From Ganoderma boninense (lineage: Eukaryota; Basidiomycota; Agaricomycetes; Polyporales; Polyporaceae), in assembly GCA_002900995.3 (NCBI GenBank), contig CM035307.1:1612001-1676000 (forward strand): a stretch of 64,000 nucleotides of DNA. The letters run 5' to 3'. The notes beneath the pieces were generated by a model that was not told where the DNA came from, ran no database searches, and worked only from the letters and a program-made list of their open reading frames with translations. Positions 1 to 11,987 of the stretch are shown here, one piece after another (position 1 is the first letter of the stretch; the number at the start of each line of letters is the position of its first letter). A program made the translations under genes and the position numbers.

Positions 1-1075
1 CTAGTGCGGGCCGCCGGGTTAAGTGTGACGTTTTGTGGGTCGCAGAATTGGGTGCAATGTAAGTCCAGCAAGTTAAGCGTTGGCGGCGGGGCGAAGGGGA
101 AAAATTGAGGGACGATAGACTCGCCCACGACCGCTGGACCATTACGGGATGAGGGCGGCGGAGTGGTGCGCCGCGTCAAAAACGGCCTAAGAAGGTCTAG
201 GGACGTACCATTCATTCCATTAGTATGTTTTCGGTTCGTCGCTCACGTCAGTCGATTGGGGCGCTGAGATCCATTTTCCTCTCAGATCTCTCTGCCGCGG
301 TCAGGGAGGTGATGCTTAACCACAGCGCATCCTCATTATAGCCTTGCGAGGCTGCTCGCCACATTCGGCGCCAAGATACATTGAAACGTTGGGGACCGGC
401 TTGTGGCGTGTGGCTCGAGGAATCTATTCTTTCTGCCTAACTGCACGCATGCATTCTCCTGACATGTCTTGCATATCCCGGGTGCGCTAACCAAACTCTA
501 TCAACACAGACGTGCCGCACATGCCTCCTAGGGCCCAGAGACATTAAGCTCCAGCGCACGCATGGAAACTTTCTCTGCGTCCTCCGCGCACCGCCTATGC
601 AGGACGGCGTATTCGCCACTGACCACAAAGCACACCAATTAAGTTGAGTATCCTGCCTCCCTCTGACACCCCCGTCTCGGTGGCTTCAGACGCTTCTTCC
701 CGGCGACTCGTGATGGGGGATTAGTCTGACATGTCCTAGTTTCCCGCGTCGGACGACGTGCGCGGAAAAGGTAAAACTCAATTGCGCTTCAGTGCTTAAT
801 CATCCAATTGGCTCCGATGCATTCATGCAGCTCGGCGGCCGTGCGACTGGCCGCGAAGGTGCTGCAATCACTCCTGCTCGTCGGGAGGGTTTCCTCTTTC
901 ATGGACTGATTACTGACGTAGAGAAACGGCAGGAACGTCGTCGTGAATTCCAGCATTACGTGGTTCCCGCTCTCATGGACTGCAGAACCAGTTCGAACTC
1001 GGTATTTTGGGTCGTGCGGCTAGGCCTCCGGGTTCATTGGTATGGCGGGCGTGGTAACCAATATCCCCCATCCCC

Positions 1076-1115
1076 CAATGTTCCATCGTCCGGAGGAATT
1101 CATTGCTGCCGTAAC
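1076..1115. repeat. Diverged direct repeat, copy 1
   Basis: This 40-bp segment matches 1233-1272 at 33 of 40 positions by direct comparison. Four of the seven differences are transitions. Similarity appears to continue some 25 bp upstream with small indels (both copies are preceded by a GCGTGGT-containing stretch). Confidence 0.6.
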
Positions 1116-1232
1116 GTCCGATCGTGTTCTGCGCCCTGAGAGTCCCCATAGAGCTGAAGTTGTCGGGACTCCGGAGTATGTTAGTAAATGCCCTGAGTGT
1201 ACCAGCATGCGCGTGGTTGCCATCACATCCTC

Positions 1233-1272
1233 CAATATTTCATCGTCCAGAGGAATAAATTGCTCCCATAAC
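1233..1272. repeat. Diverged direct repeat, copy 2
   Basis: Second copy of the 40-bp repeat at 1076-1115, offset by 157 bp in the same orientation. Its origin is unknown; I see no coding potential conserved between the copies. Confidence 0.6.
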
Positions 1273-1783
1273 CCTCGTCGAGATTCGGAGATACGCTATT
1301 CAAATGCTAGTAAACTCCCAGTTTATTCCAACTTGCCGAGTGATATGGCCGGCAGGCAGTGTTTGGACCATTCGGGTATGGCGGAGCACTTCTCTCGATC
1401 ACGCTCGTTGAGTAGGAGCCCTCCCCTCTTAAACCCCGTCACTTCCTCTCGGCCCCTCTTTCGGTATTTGGGGATAGTGATCCATGGGGGTAGGTCAAGT
1501 GAAGTTCCTATGGCTACTAGTTCGAGCATCGAAAATGACCTCAAACTTCCTTATGCACTTCGTCTCCGGCCCGTCATGGTTGTATTGAGGCAGTTTACTC
1601 TGTCGAATCCTGTGCACGTGGTGGGCCGGAAGTCATTTCCAAGGTCCAAGGAGTCCCACAGGCACAAGCTCCTGGGAGGCGGAATTCTTACTCAGGAGAT
1701 CGTGCGCAGTCACTACCGGCTTCCCGTGCGATCACACAGCTGGATTCTGTTGTATCCATGCCATGCTGGAGCGGGGGGCATAG

Positions 1784-1790
1784 TATATAA
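1784..1790 (+). promoter_or_regulatory. TATA box of the PEBP-like gene
   Basis: TATATAA lies 85 bp upstream of the ATG at 1875. The distance and the absence of other genes between them fit a fungal core promoter. Confidence 0.55.
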
Positions 1791-1874
1791 ACAGTCGGGG
1801 TCGCCAGACAGAAGGTAAACTCCGACCCGTTCCTAGCAGCAGAACTCCTTCCTCCACTCACTATAGTGAACGCG

Positions 1875-2899
1875 ATGTTTGCAAAACTCGTCATTGGGGC
1901 GCTCGTTGCCGCAGCAGTCTCTGCTCAAACGACGAATGTTACGATTGATGAGGTTGAACAGGCCTTCATGGCCGCCAGCATAGTCCCTAGTGGTATGTTG
2001 GTCGTCCTGTTGTCTCCCGCGGCGTGCTTGCTAACCCCTATTGTTCCAGTGATCCCGACATTCGCACCCACGGGTCTGTTGGATGTTGTCTTCTTTGACA
2101 ATGTTACGAATACCAACACTACGGTGACACCCGGGCTGAACCTGACGCGCGAGCGTGAGTCTGGGTTCGATGATAATGGAGGGTAATCCGCTGACCTAGG
2201 TAGCTTGGTAGAGAACGCCCTTCGTCCCACCGTATCTCTTACGAGCAACGACACGACTCTTGCCCAGCAGACATTCGTTTTAGCGATGGTCGACCCGGAT
2301 GCCCCTACCCCTCAGGCTCCAACAGTAGCCGAAATTCGCCATCTCTTGGCCCCGAACATCACCGTCAGCGGGACGCTGGCAAGCGGAGCCCTCCTCGTGA
2401 ACAACACACCGGCGATCTCAGACTTCCTTCGACCTTCCCCACCCGCAGGGTCTGATCCCCACCGGTCCGTGGATTGACCCGGCTTGTTTCTCATGATACA
2501 CGGAGATTGAAATTGATGGGTTGGTTGCTTCCCTGCAGGTACATCCTGCTACTCTTCGTGCAGCCTGCGAACTTTAGTCAGGTCGCCCCCGGCCTCGTCA
2601 ACGCATCGACGCCCATCAGCGGCTTCGACATTTCGGCCTTTGCGGCGCAGACTGGGCTGGGAAGCCCCGTCGCGGGCAACTTCTTCCTGACCGGGCCGGA
2701 CAACTCGACCACAACGACCGTCTCGTCATCCGCCGCGGGGAGCACTGCTACGAGCCCAACGGCTTCGACTGCGAGCAGTGCGTCTGCTTCGGCCGCTGCG
2801 GGGGCTACTAATTCTGCGGCGATGGGGGTGGACATGGGGAAGCTGAGCGCGATTGGTTTCGGTTTGGTGGGCGGGGTGTTGGGGATGCTTGTTCTGTAA
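1875..2899 (+). CDS. Secreted GPI-anchored PEBP-like protein
   Basis: Four exons (1875-1992, 2050-2154, 2200-2464, 2539-2899) join in frame to 282 residues. The protein opens with a signal peptide (MFAKLVIGALVAAAVSAQ). It continues with a phosphatidylethanolamine-binding-protein fold: the family signature DPDAPTP is followed by an IRHLLAPN segment and a YILLLFVQP strand. A Ser/Thr/Ala-rich stalk and a C-terminal hydrophobic tail (about the last 20 residues) suggest a GPI anchor. PEBP proteins bind phospholipid head groups or small anions; the ligand here cannot be read from sequence. Extracellular, wall-bound PEBP-like proteins are widespread in basidiomycetes. All introns are 45-74 nt with GT-AG ends. 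Confident in family and topology, not in function. Confidence 0.85.
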
Positions 2900-3172
2900 C
2901 TGTGTTGGACTAGTCGACTGCCATGCATTGTTGTACGTGCAACAGATGGAAACGAGGAGAGTTGTGTGTGAACGCTTGCGTGCGACATGCGATGAATGAT
3001 GTGCGGAAAAGCCTCGGCCAATTGAGGTGTGGTGCCGGGGTGCTTTGTTCTTAGGCGCCGGAGAGACGGTTCTTGGTAAGTTGCCGTTTTGGGAGAGTCG
3101 TGCGACGCCGCGAGCCACAGCTCCTCCTCCGCGCCTCCAACGCGCCTCCGACTCTCGCTCCCGTCCACATCC

Positions 3173-3687
3173 ATGGCTTTGGCCAGACCCACGGTATGGC
3201 CCCATTCCGCCGTGCCTCTCTAATCTAAATGCTCATGCGCCCCGTTGGCCCTTGCCAGTCAAAACTGCCGCCTGGCGCAAACAGGATCCTGTTTGTCAAG
3301 AACCTCAACTACCAGATCACCGGCGAGGACCTTTACGATCTATTCGGACGGTACGGGAGCATCAGACAGATTCGCATAGGGAATGAGCAGAAAACAAAGG
3401 GCACAGCGTTCGTCGTCTTCGACGACGTGATGGACGTGAGTGGCCTAGCATTCTGTTCGTTTGACGTCCCCTTACACCATGCACCATGCCGCCGCTGGCG
3501 TGCGTCTGCCCAGGCCAAGAATGCTCTTGATCATCTTAACGGCTTCCATCTGCAAGAGCGGTACATAGTTGTGCTCTATCACATGCCCGCCAAGCAAGAC
3601 GCCGCGGCTGCGAAGGCGGAGCTTGCCAGACGAGAGGAGGAGCTCGCCGAACTCAAGAAGAAACACAACATCAACGACGAAGATTGA
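3173..3687 (+). CDS. Splicing factor 3b subunit p14 (SF3B6 homologue)
   Basis: Three exons (3173-3193, 3259-3435, 3514-3687) give 123 residues, close to the usual length of about 125. One RRM fills residues 15-90, with RNP2 (ILFVKNLNY) and RNP1 (KGTAFVVFDD) motifs, and is followed by a charged C-terminal helix rich in E and K. In the U2 snRNP, p14 sits in the SF3b complex next to SF3b155, close to the branch-point adenosine. The first exon encodes only seven residues (MALARPT), and I chose this start because the splice junction restores the conserved SKLPPGANR lead into the RRM. No frame problems. Confidence 0.9.
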
Positions 3688-5657
3688 GCGCCACTTGTAC
3701 GTGTCGCAGCCGCTGTTCATCAGCCTTTCGCGTCTCACCCTCCCTATAGTTCACTATACCGTTGTACTTTGGATGTAATTTAATGCCGTCATTGCTATTC
3801 GGGCCTGGTCCCTCCACATTACGTTCCGCTGTGTGTCGTCCACAGCGTCTCCTCAGCCAGGCCAGGGACGTCCTCACACCGTGTCAAGTGGCGCGCAAAA
3901 ACAAGAAACCGTTCGTCATTGAGCCCGGCCGGACTATGTGATGTACAACATGCGAACGAAAATGTCAGGTTACAAACGTCGTGGCGGTGGCTGACCACTC
4001 TTCTAACTTAGCGGCGGCCCGCTTTCACACAGGTAGGGCAGTACGCATCCTTCTCCTCGGCTGTTATTCGCGTCAGTCTCATGGCTGCAGCAAGCTCAGT
4101 AAAGTATGACAGCTTACTGTACTGCTGCGGGGCGGGCCGGCTACAATCAAAGTTGAGCGGCGCATTCGCTACGATGTATGGATGTCGAGTACTTACTAGT
4201 GCCAGCAGCGTTTCTTGCACACATCCCCCGTGCAGGTCGAGGGATGGTTGGGACTGAAGATGCAGTTGTCTCCGAAGCACTGGATCTGTGTTGCGGGTGA
4301 TGAGCCGTAGTGCTGGAAATCAGTAGAATCCTGGGCTGGCTCACAATCTCGTCCGGAACGGTGACACCGTGGTTGCAGCTGTGTTAAACGTTGTGAGTAC
4401 GTGTCATAGGCTATTTGCTCTCGTGGGCCTACTGCTTGAAGAGAGTCCTGACTCTGTTGTAGGGAGGGGGTGCGGGGGAGTTGACGTTAGTGCTCCTAGC
4501 GTTCTGTACAGCGAGCTGTCACGTACTGGCGACGGCGACACATAGCGATAACGGCGGGATGCGTGTACTACGTAGGGAGGTGGGCTGGGATAAGTCTTTC
4601 GACAAGTAGGGATATGTGCGGGACCCGCTGAGGTCTGCGAGTTGTGTCGAGAGGGCTTGGGGTGCTGTTTGACGCAGCTCACAGACACCTTTTATACAGG
4701 ACATGTACCTCAACTCCCCCTGGGAGTCGCTACTGTTTTTCGGTTTGACCAGAGCGCACACCATGCCACTCCTCGCCAGATCACGAGAACGCAATCTCAC
4801 TGGCTGCGACCTCCAATAAGGACGGCGTTCTGGACGCTACGCTGGATCGGGTTTGCGGGCAGCGGTGCGTTTGAATGCCCGGCCTTCAGACGCCATGGGC
4901 GCCCCAGTGCGCGTACAGCTTCCAGGTGCTCAGGCCGCAGGAGGGACCCGATACGAAACAAGGGACCCGGACGGTAGCACGCAAGTCGACAATATGGGAA
5001 ATACGGTATAGGCCTGCAACCACACAGATCCGTGGTGGTCGTTCTGGTCCTAGGCCCCTACGCAATCTTCGATTCATTACCCACATGGTGCCCTAATTTG
5101 CGACAGGCCCGCCGGACTATTTATCTTTGTTTTTCGCCCACGGCCCGCGTCGCGGTCGATACAGATCACACGGTGGTCCTCGTCGCTCGGTCTGCCACTG
5201 TCAATCGCCAGACGACGCAAATTTCCATTTCGCGTCTTCCGGAGGATGTCCGTAGCGACCATTTAGCGGATAGTAGGTTGAATAAGTTAGCGCTTTCGTC
5301 ATCCCTGGGCGTCCGTCTCATTGCGTAACAGAAGGTATGTCTCTGTCGCTGCGCATCTGGTACTTGGCCCGAGATTGTTCGGAGCATTTACACTGATACA
5401 TGTCGCACGAGCAAGAGTCGTCAGAATATTTAGTGTGGTGCGTTTACGTTGCAGACGTCGCCGTTGACCCGCTGCGCGGGCTAGAACCGGCTGCCCCATC
5501 TTGAATGTCACTGTGCAACCGGGGTCCAGCATGACAGCTAAGCTCAAGTCAACCCAGCCCTAGGCCACATCATCATCCATGGAAGGCCGGAAAGCGAGAT
5601 GTTTGACTGTTAGCTACATATGGATGCTAGAATACTTTTCACTCTTCCGAATATAGG
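3688..5657. other. Intergenic, only a doubtful Cys-rich fragment
   Basis: Apart from the low-confidence cysteine-rich reading frame on the minus strand (4008-4480), I see no gene in this 2-kb stretch. Open frames are short, overlapping and lack domains. It separates the 3' end of the p14 gene from the 3' end of the Pol I gene. Confidence 0.45.
4008..4480 (-). CDS. Possible cysteine-rich protein C-terminal part
   Basis: On the minus strand a frame with no ATG stays open from about 4480 to 4189. It carries regularly spaced cysteines (CFGDNC, CTGDVC, KKRCW). A donor GTAAGT just before an in-frame stop can be joined to an acceptor about 50 nt on. The frame then continues through DAYCPTC to a stop at 4008. 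The Cys spacing resembles a small zinc-binding or disulfide-rich domain that I do not recognise. No start codon or upstream exon could be fixed. It could be a real lineage-specific gene, a decayed one, or chance. Confidence 0.3.
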
Positions 5658-8600
5658 TCATGACATATCGGCGGCAAGCCCCCTGCGGTCCACCGGCATC
5701 ACAATGTCGAAAACCCCCGTACCAGTGCGGCTGAGCCTGCCCATGACGATGTTGCCCGATGGCGTTGTCAAGTCGTCGAAGTCGCCGTGCAACGTGGCGT
5801 CTGATAAGAAGGCTGCCGTCGTCTCGTAGGAGGCCTTGAGAAGAGGCGAAGGATTGGTGGATATGCCTTTCCGGTTGAAAGGTTTGTAACTCCCGTCGAA
5901 CGTCTGGCAGGCACAAATAAGCGGGGTGTTAGTGTCAGTTACACACGGCTCCGGTGGCACATACCATGTAATCGGCGATAAGCTCCAGGTGACGGATGTC
6001 AACGTCGATCTTGTACACGGCGAACACGCCACCGATTTCTTTCAGGATGGCGGCGCGCGCAGCCTCAACGCCATAGGCGCAGAGGAGCGCGTAGATGTCA
6101 TTGGAGTAAAGGCCGCTCTCGTCGATGATGCTGTCGACATAGCCCTGAGCAAATTGCCACAGTCCAGGAATATTTGACCCGTTAGTCGTCATCTGTGTGC
6201 GTGGGAGCGAATTGAGTATCTGCGGATCACGGCAGCCAGGGGACCCACAGAATAGATCTTCTCCCCATTCTTGCCGTCCTCCTCGTTCATGAAACAGTCG
6301 GTAATGCCTGGAATCTCACGAACAACTGTTTTCAGACAGGCTCGTTCGACTAACCCAACCAGTAGTAGTTTGGGCATAGTTGATCCGAACTAAGAAAGTG
6401 GCATTAATTTCGTACGCACGTGGTGGCGCAGCAACGCTCACCTGCAGCCCGATCGTGCAACCAGACTCGTGGAAGGAGAACGATGTGGCGCTCGGAAGGT
6501 TCTCCATGAACTTGGATTCAACACGGCCATGTTCCTCCGACATGGGTGAAGCATCTTGATCCATGGCTGGGTCTTCGGCCTCGTCTTCGGGAGACGAAGC
6601 GTATGCAGCTTCAATGACCGTGTCGTCCAATTCGCCTCCCTCGTCTTCTTCGTCTTCTTCGTCCTCGTCCTCGTAAGTCGCTTGCTCTTTCCGTTGGCGT
6701 TGCATCTTGGAAGCCGTCGCATCGCCGTCCCCGATCTCGCTTGCTTCATCGTCGTCGTCTCGCCGCCGGCTAGTAGGCTCCCCATCCTCATCGTCGTGAG
6801 CAGTGGCGCTTTGCTGATCCCGCTGTGCTCGGCCTTTGCCAAGCTCCGCGCGCTGGCTCTTCAAATCCGCATCGAGCTTCTTGAGTTCCAGCTGTAGCTC
6901 CTTCTTGAAGATGAGCGGGAACTTCGTACCAAAAGAGGCCAGGACCTCGAACGGCGTCACGTTGTACTCTTGCTCGTATTCCAAACGGGGGTAGAAGTCG
7001 AGGTTGATCGTGAATTCTTTGCTCCGTGATTCTCCTTTCAGGATGAGTTCCTCCGTGACCGTGACCTTGTCGACGATGTGAGAGAGTGAGAGGCGACTGG
7101 CCTTCTTGCAGAAGTTCTTAATATCCGACGGAGTCATACTTGGCCGGACCTTCATTGTCATTGATGGTGTCTTGGGCTTCTGCGAAGCCGTCATCACAAT
7201 CTCCCGCAGGCGGGGAATACCGAGCGTGACGTTGGCTGCTCCGTGACCTATGTGGTTGACTTCAGTATCAGCCCGAAGTTGTGAATTTTCTCATGGACGA
7301 ACCAGCGAAATGGAACGTGTTCAGGGTCATTTGCGTTGACGGCTCTCCGACACTGAAACACAAGTTCAAAACACTTCAGAACAAATATAATGAAATTGAA
7401 CTTACCCCTGGGACGCGAGCAGGCCCACGGCCTCCCCAGGCTCGACGAGACTTCGCATATACTTGACGCTTGTCAGTAACCGGAAGTTTTTCTTGCTGAG
7501 TGGGGCTCGGCGCCGCTTGAACCGTAGCGCGTCGCCTTCTTTCGCTTTGAGTAGACCATGAGGGTTCTTCTGGACGTACTCCTCCACCTTATCAGCAAAC
7601 AGCTCAGAGGTGCTCCCGATGTTCCGCTGAGGAGGATACTTGGAGATGGTCGGGAGGAGTTTGTTGCGCTTGTGCCTCTTCTCCTTGTACTTGACGATCT
7701 TCTTCATGTACTCGACCGCCTCCTCGCTAACAAGGCCGCCGAGGGACTTTGGCTGGAGGCGCTGGACGAACGACAGCTCATTGCGGGCGATGAATTCAAA
7801 CTGCGTGAGGTGCTTCTGCTTCGTGACATCGAGCGAATCGCCTCCGTAATTGAATTGGTACACCGAAGAATCGCTGCCGCGCACGGTGTTATCGTAGTGG
7901 ACTCGGATGCCTTCCAAGTGCTTGATAAGACAGCGCTGGAGATACCCTGAACGAGAGGTCTTTACCGCCGTGTCGATGAGACCTTCGCGTCCCGCCATGC
8001 AGTGGAAGAAGAATTCTTGCGGTTTGACACCTGTAAGGAAGCGACTCGCGACGTAGCCACCGGCGATCGCACGGGTCTCAAATGGCTTGAAGGATGGCAG
8101 AGTCTTTCCGCTGACCATCGTGGGGACGCGACGACCTTCCAACTCCTGTTGCCCAAGCGCGCAAGATATTTGCTGTGCGTTAACGGCGCTTCCCTTCGCT
8201 CCAGAGACTGTCATCGCCTGCATGTGGTTGTGGGGGAACTGACGGAGGAGGCCGTGAGGCATGACTGCGTCCGCGATGGATTTTGTGAGTTTAGCAAGCT
8301 TGCCCTTGACAGTCATATCAAGGCCGGCCATCTTGTTGTCGTCTCGCAACACATCCTCCAGCAGCGACCGAAGGACCTCGGACTGCTCGTTATCCGGCGT
8401 CGTCTTGAGGACTGGGAAGTTTTCCATGGCGCCCTCCGTGCCAAGGCTCGCGCCCTTGGCCAGAAGGTTAGCGCGTCTGGTATTGCCTTCGGGGGTAAGG
8501 GCAAGGTCGTCCATCCGACACGTAAAGGCGCGGTGCTGGAGGAACTTTGTGAACAATCTGCTGAGGATGCCAAGAAGTTTACCCGCGATATCCGCGCCAT

Positions 8601-11600
8601 ACAGCTCGTACACGGAATGAACGAGTCCGAAGTCCGAAGCGCCGAACGCAGACTTGTCCAGAACGCCGGAGAGGAGCTCGCCATCCATGAAGACGACCTG
8701 GTCTTCTTTGGAATCCTTTCCCCACAGATGACCAGGCACCTTAGCCTGCGCATGCAAGTTCAGCCCCTCGAAAATGCCCGGTGTAATGTTCCTGAGGACC
8801 GTGGAGATCTATGACGAGCAGGCGGCAATGAGATAACGGGACACGGCGTCATTGAAACCCTAAGCTCACAATTTGCTTGCCTGTCCACAGCGGCTGGGGC
8901 TTCCATATCGTCGGAGGAAGCGTAACGAGCCGCCGGTTATCGTCCTGCGGCTCGTCCTCGGGACGTAGCGCGCCATACAGAAGCTGGAAATATTCTTCTC
9001 GTGTAAAGAACGAATCCTGCGCTGTCATCCAAACGCCGGCGACAACATGATCCTGGATGAGACCACGCAAGGGCTTGCCGGATGTCGGAACAAGGTACTG
9101 GTTGTCGGTATTGGCAATGTAATACGCCTCAGCACGCGCGACTTGATTCTCTAAGAATGGATCGATCCAGCGTTAGTCGGTTTCATTAACGGAACATAGG
9201 TGCACGCTTGCTTACGAGGAAAATGAATATTCATTTCTAACAGAAAGTCAGTCCAAGGTCAAGGCAGCAACATGGAAACCCTCACCATCACCGTCGAAGT
9301 CGGCTAGTTGACAGCACGGGGGTTAGTTTTTGCGTCAAAGTCCGCAATGATAGGACTAACCGTTATACGAGTTACTGTGAACGGGTGTCAGGATGACTAC
9401 AAGTGATCAGTGAGGGAAGAAAAGTTCACCAGTTGGCGTAGTGCATCCGGATTGTCTTCTCTCCGTGCAAAACTCGCGCCTTGTGGCACATCATGCTCGG
9501 CTTGTGGAGCGTTGGTTGACGGTTGAGAATGAGGATATCCCCGTCGCGGAGGTGCCTGTAAACCTTCTTGTTGACAGCAGGCGTGGACGTGTACAGGCCG
9601 TGTCGTTGGGCGGACCCATGGGAACCTTCTTGTGGCGTCAACAGCTGGTTCGCAATTGCTGTACGTTGTTCGAGTGTGAGTTTTTCCTGGAGGAATCACG
9701 TAATCATGTCTCAGCGAAGTCGTCATGAGTTGACAAGATGACACTGACAAGGAATTGGAGATGTCCATCTTCGAACTCGACCATTGTGGCACCGGGGTAA
9801 CCACGGGCGCCTGTGATAACTAATTGCCGCAATTCGTGGAAATTATTCGGGGTAACGGGCTCCGGGAACGTCAACTTGCGCGCAAAGACAGGTGGGATAC
9901 CAATCTCATTGGGCTCGATATTGACGTCCGGAGAAATGACAGAACGGGCGGCGTAATTGACACGTTTGCCCTGAAGGGAAATCGGTAAAACAGCGAGAGA
10001 AAAAGAACCTGATGCAGTGACCCACCATCATGTGCTTGCGGAAGAGTCCCTCCTTCTTCTCCAAGCCTTGCTTCACACCGGCCGGAGGTAAGCGGCCCTG
10101 CCGAATGGGCTGAGGGTTCTTGCTGCTGTCGATATAACTGTTGACGTCGACCTGAAGTTGGATAAGGGAGTCAAGGAGAGACTGGAGCATACGTCTCCGA
10201 GCTGCCTCATCAATGTCAGAACCCTTTGCCGACGCGAGACGGAGGTTGTTGTTCAGGTCGCGCAATCTGTACGACGTCGTCAGCACTTTCGACAGGAGCT
10301 CGTTCTGCGGGTGTTCGAAGAGCATCTCGCCCAACTTCGCTGGAGGGCGGAAGCGGGTAGGGCTGACAGGAAGGACTTCCATGAAGAACATGTCAGCAGA
10401 TGCGAAGGAGAGGTTATGCTGGCTCAAGGGAGCGAAGGGTCCATGGCGACCGAAGAGCAGCGAGCACATGACCGACTCGTTGTGGAAAAGACGGCGGAGG
10501 TGAGCGCGACACTCCTCTGGAGGCATAACGCGTTCGTTCCGCCCGCGGGACGTTTTGACTTTCCCGCTAGCCGATTTCGGGAGCTGACCATCTGTGGGGC
10601 GCTCGCGATCTGCCTCGTCCTCATCGTTGGAGAACACGTCTTCACCCTCTTCCTCGTCGTCTTCATCACCGGACATGTCCTGGTCAGAAGCATCTCCCGA
10701 TTGACCGTTCTGCTGGGCGGACGTCGGTGTCTTTGACTTGGACTTCTGCTCGTCAAGCATAACCTTCGGTCGTCGCAACCCCATTGCGTCGTGTTGCTGT
10801 TTTTGCTTGATCGTCAGGTCGTACTCGATGATCTTCGTGTAACCCTCTTTGCGGAATGTGTAGCCATGACTAACGAAGTGTTTAGCGAGAGAGACTACGC
10901 GCCAACTAATCGAAATACTCACGCATTACAATTACGGTTTTGACATTTCCTCGTCATGGACGTCTTGATGAAGTCCTGGATGACGTCCTTCCGCGCCTGG
11001 TATACGAGGCCGTCCTTGTACGCGTCACGCTTGCTGCTGGAGGCGGTCGCCATGTGCGCGGCAACATAGAGGTTGATCCGCTGCTCGTACGCCTCGTAGG
11101 ATTCGGCCGGCTCGTCGTCGTCCTCTTCATCAGCGCTGCGCTTCTTTTTCGTGCTGTAGTTGATGTCGTCCAACGCTTTCGCAGCAACAAGAAATCCGTA
11201 TTCAAGAAGACGAAGCTTGGCCACAAATTTGCATAGCTGCATATAGTTGTTTGACAAGGCATGGAAAGGGAAGAACGTTCACAAACGTACCACAAACCGG
11301 CTGACTTTGAACCTGTGGCAAAACAGGCACGTCCCCCGAAGCAAATGGTACGCGTTCACCATAAACAACGGGTGGAATACGGGGGCAGGGAGTTCTATAT
11401 GTCCAAAATGACCTGGGCAGGTGAAGTAGGACAGGCGACATGTCCCACAACTTCGCAGAAGATGAGGATATTGCGTGGAGCGAACCATGAACTACAACTT
11501 ACATGTCCTTCTTGTCACTTGGCCCCAAAGCCGAGTCATACAATCCTCCGACATTAGGCCTGTTGAGTTCGTCGAGCAGGACGGGGTTCACGACCTGCTT

Positions 11601-11687
11601 GACCGAAATGCGCCGAACGTCTTCGGTGGTGAGGAATGAGAAGGAGATGCTCGCGACCGTAGATGGGACGGAGTGAGATATGTTCAT
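5658..11687 (-). CDS. RPA190: DNA-directed RNA polymerase I largest subunit (A190)
   Basis: Sixteen exons: 11503-11687, 11291-11450, 10923-11236, 10026-10869, 9749-9970, 9430-9686, 9361-9374, 9286-9303, 9216-9236, 8870-9150, 7406-8808, 7303-7352, 6442-7247, 6249-6389, 5965-6192 and 5658-5903. They total 5190 nt, an uninterrupted 1729 residues (yeast and human are about 1660-1720). Visible landmarks in order: N-terminal clamp zinc ligands (CGTC, then CPGHFGH), a second Cys pair in the clamp, an acidic insertion, the [17 protein letters not shown] segment, catalytic NADFDGDEMN, the bridge-helix and trigger-loop region ([10 protein letters not shown] onward), a second acidic stretch typical of the Pol I jaw, and the conserved C-terminal [11 protein letters not shown]. 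The enzyme makes the rRNA precursor in the nucleolus. Three consecutive micro-exons encode the active site. All junctions were chosen by frame and conservation. Confidence 0.95.
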
Positions 11688-11987
11688 GGCTGCAAGAGAC
11701 GGGCAACGGGGCAATAGACGAGAGTTCCAGAAGACACAAGGCAGAGAGGCCTGAGGCGGGAGCCTTCGCCTGGGGGCGATCGAGGCGTTGAATACCGAGA
11801 CCAAAAATTGTGATCGGCCCCCGGTTGCCGCTTGGCGGGACGGCGGAGCGCCCATGACGGCTGCGCCCTTGTTTGGGCGAGGCAGGCTCAGGGCACACAT
11901 CCAGCACACAACCATCTAGCGACATGGACGTGGAAGATAATAGCATCGAAAAATGACGTCTAACAATACAGTGGGGAGCATTCAATA
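11688..11987. other. Intergenic between the LAA2-like and Pol I genes
   Basis: About 300 bp holding the 3' flank of the LAA2-like gene and the promoter of the Pol I gene, both on the minus strand. I see no clear TATA element. Confidence 0.4.

Larger units (their letters stand above)
1..1783. other. Gene-poor left flank, no supported gene
   Basis: I see no coding region I can defend here. The longest open frames overlap one another on both strands, lack recognisable domains and have no consistent splice pattern. The stretch does contain a diverged duplication (listed separately) and ends at the TATA box of the PEBP-like gene. It may be old repeat-derived DNA or simply intergenic. Confidence 0.5.

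Noticed and set aside
1076..1272. Repeat-induced point mutation as the cause of the repeat divergence
   Set aside because: Seven differences, three of them transversions, are too few and too mixed to claim RIP.
1042..1818. 258-codon plus-strand open frame as a gene
   Set aside because: No domain, no signal and it spans the repeat copies; composition is like the surrounding non-coding DNA.
8002..8814. 270-codon plus-strand frame
   Set aside because: Antisense to the largest Pol I exon, which is strongly conserved on the minus strand.
9430..9686. Splice acceptor at 9655 (ACGTACAG) in the Pol I gene
   Set aside because: Using it would delete [10 protein letters not shown], which is conserved in Pol I largest subunits; the acceptor ending at 9687 keeps it in frame.
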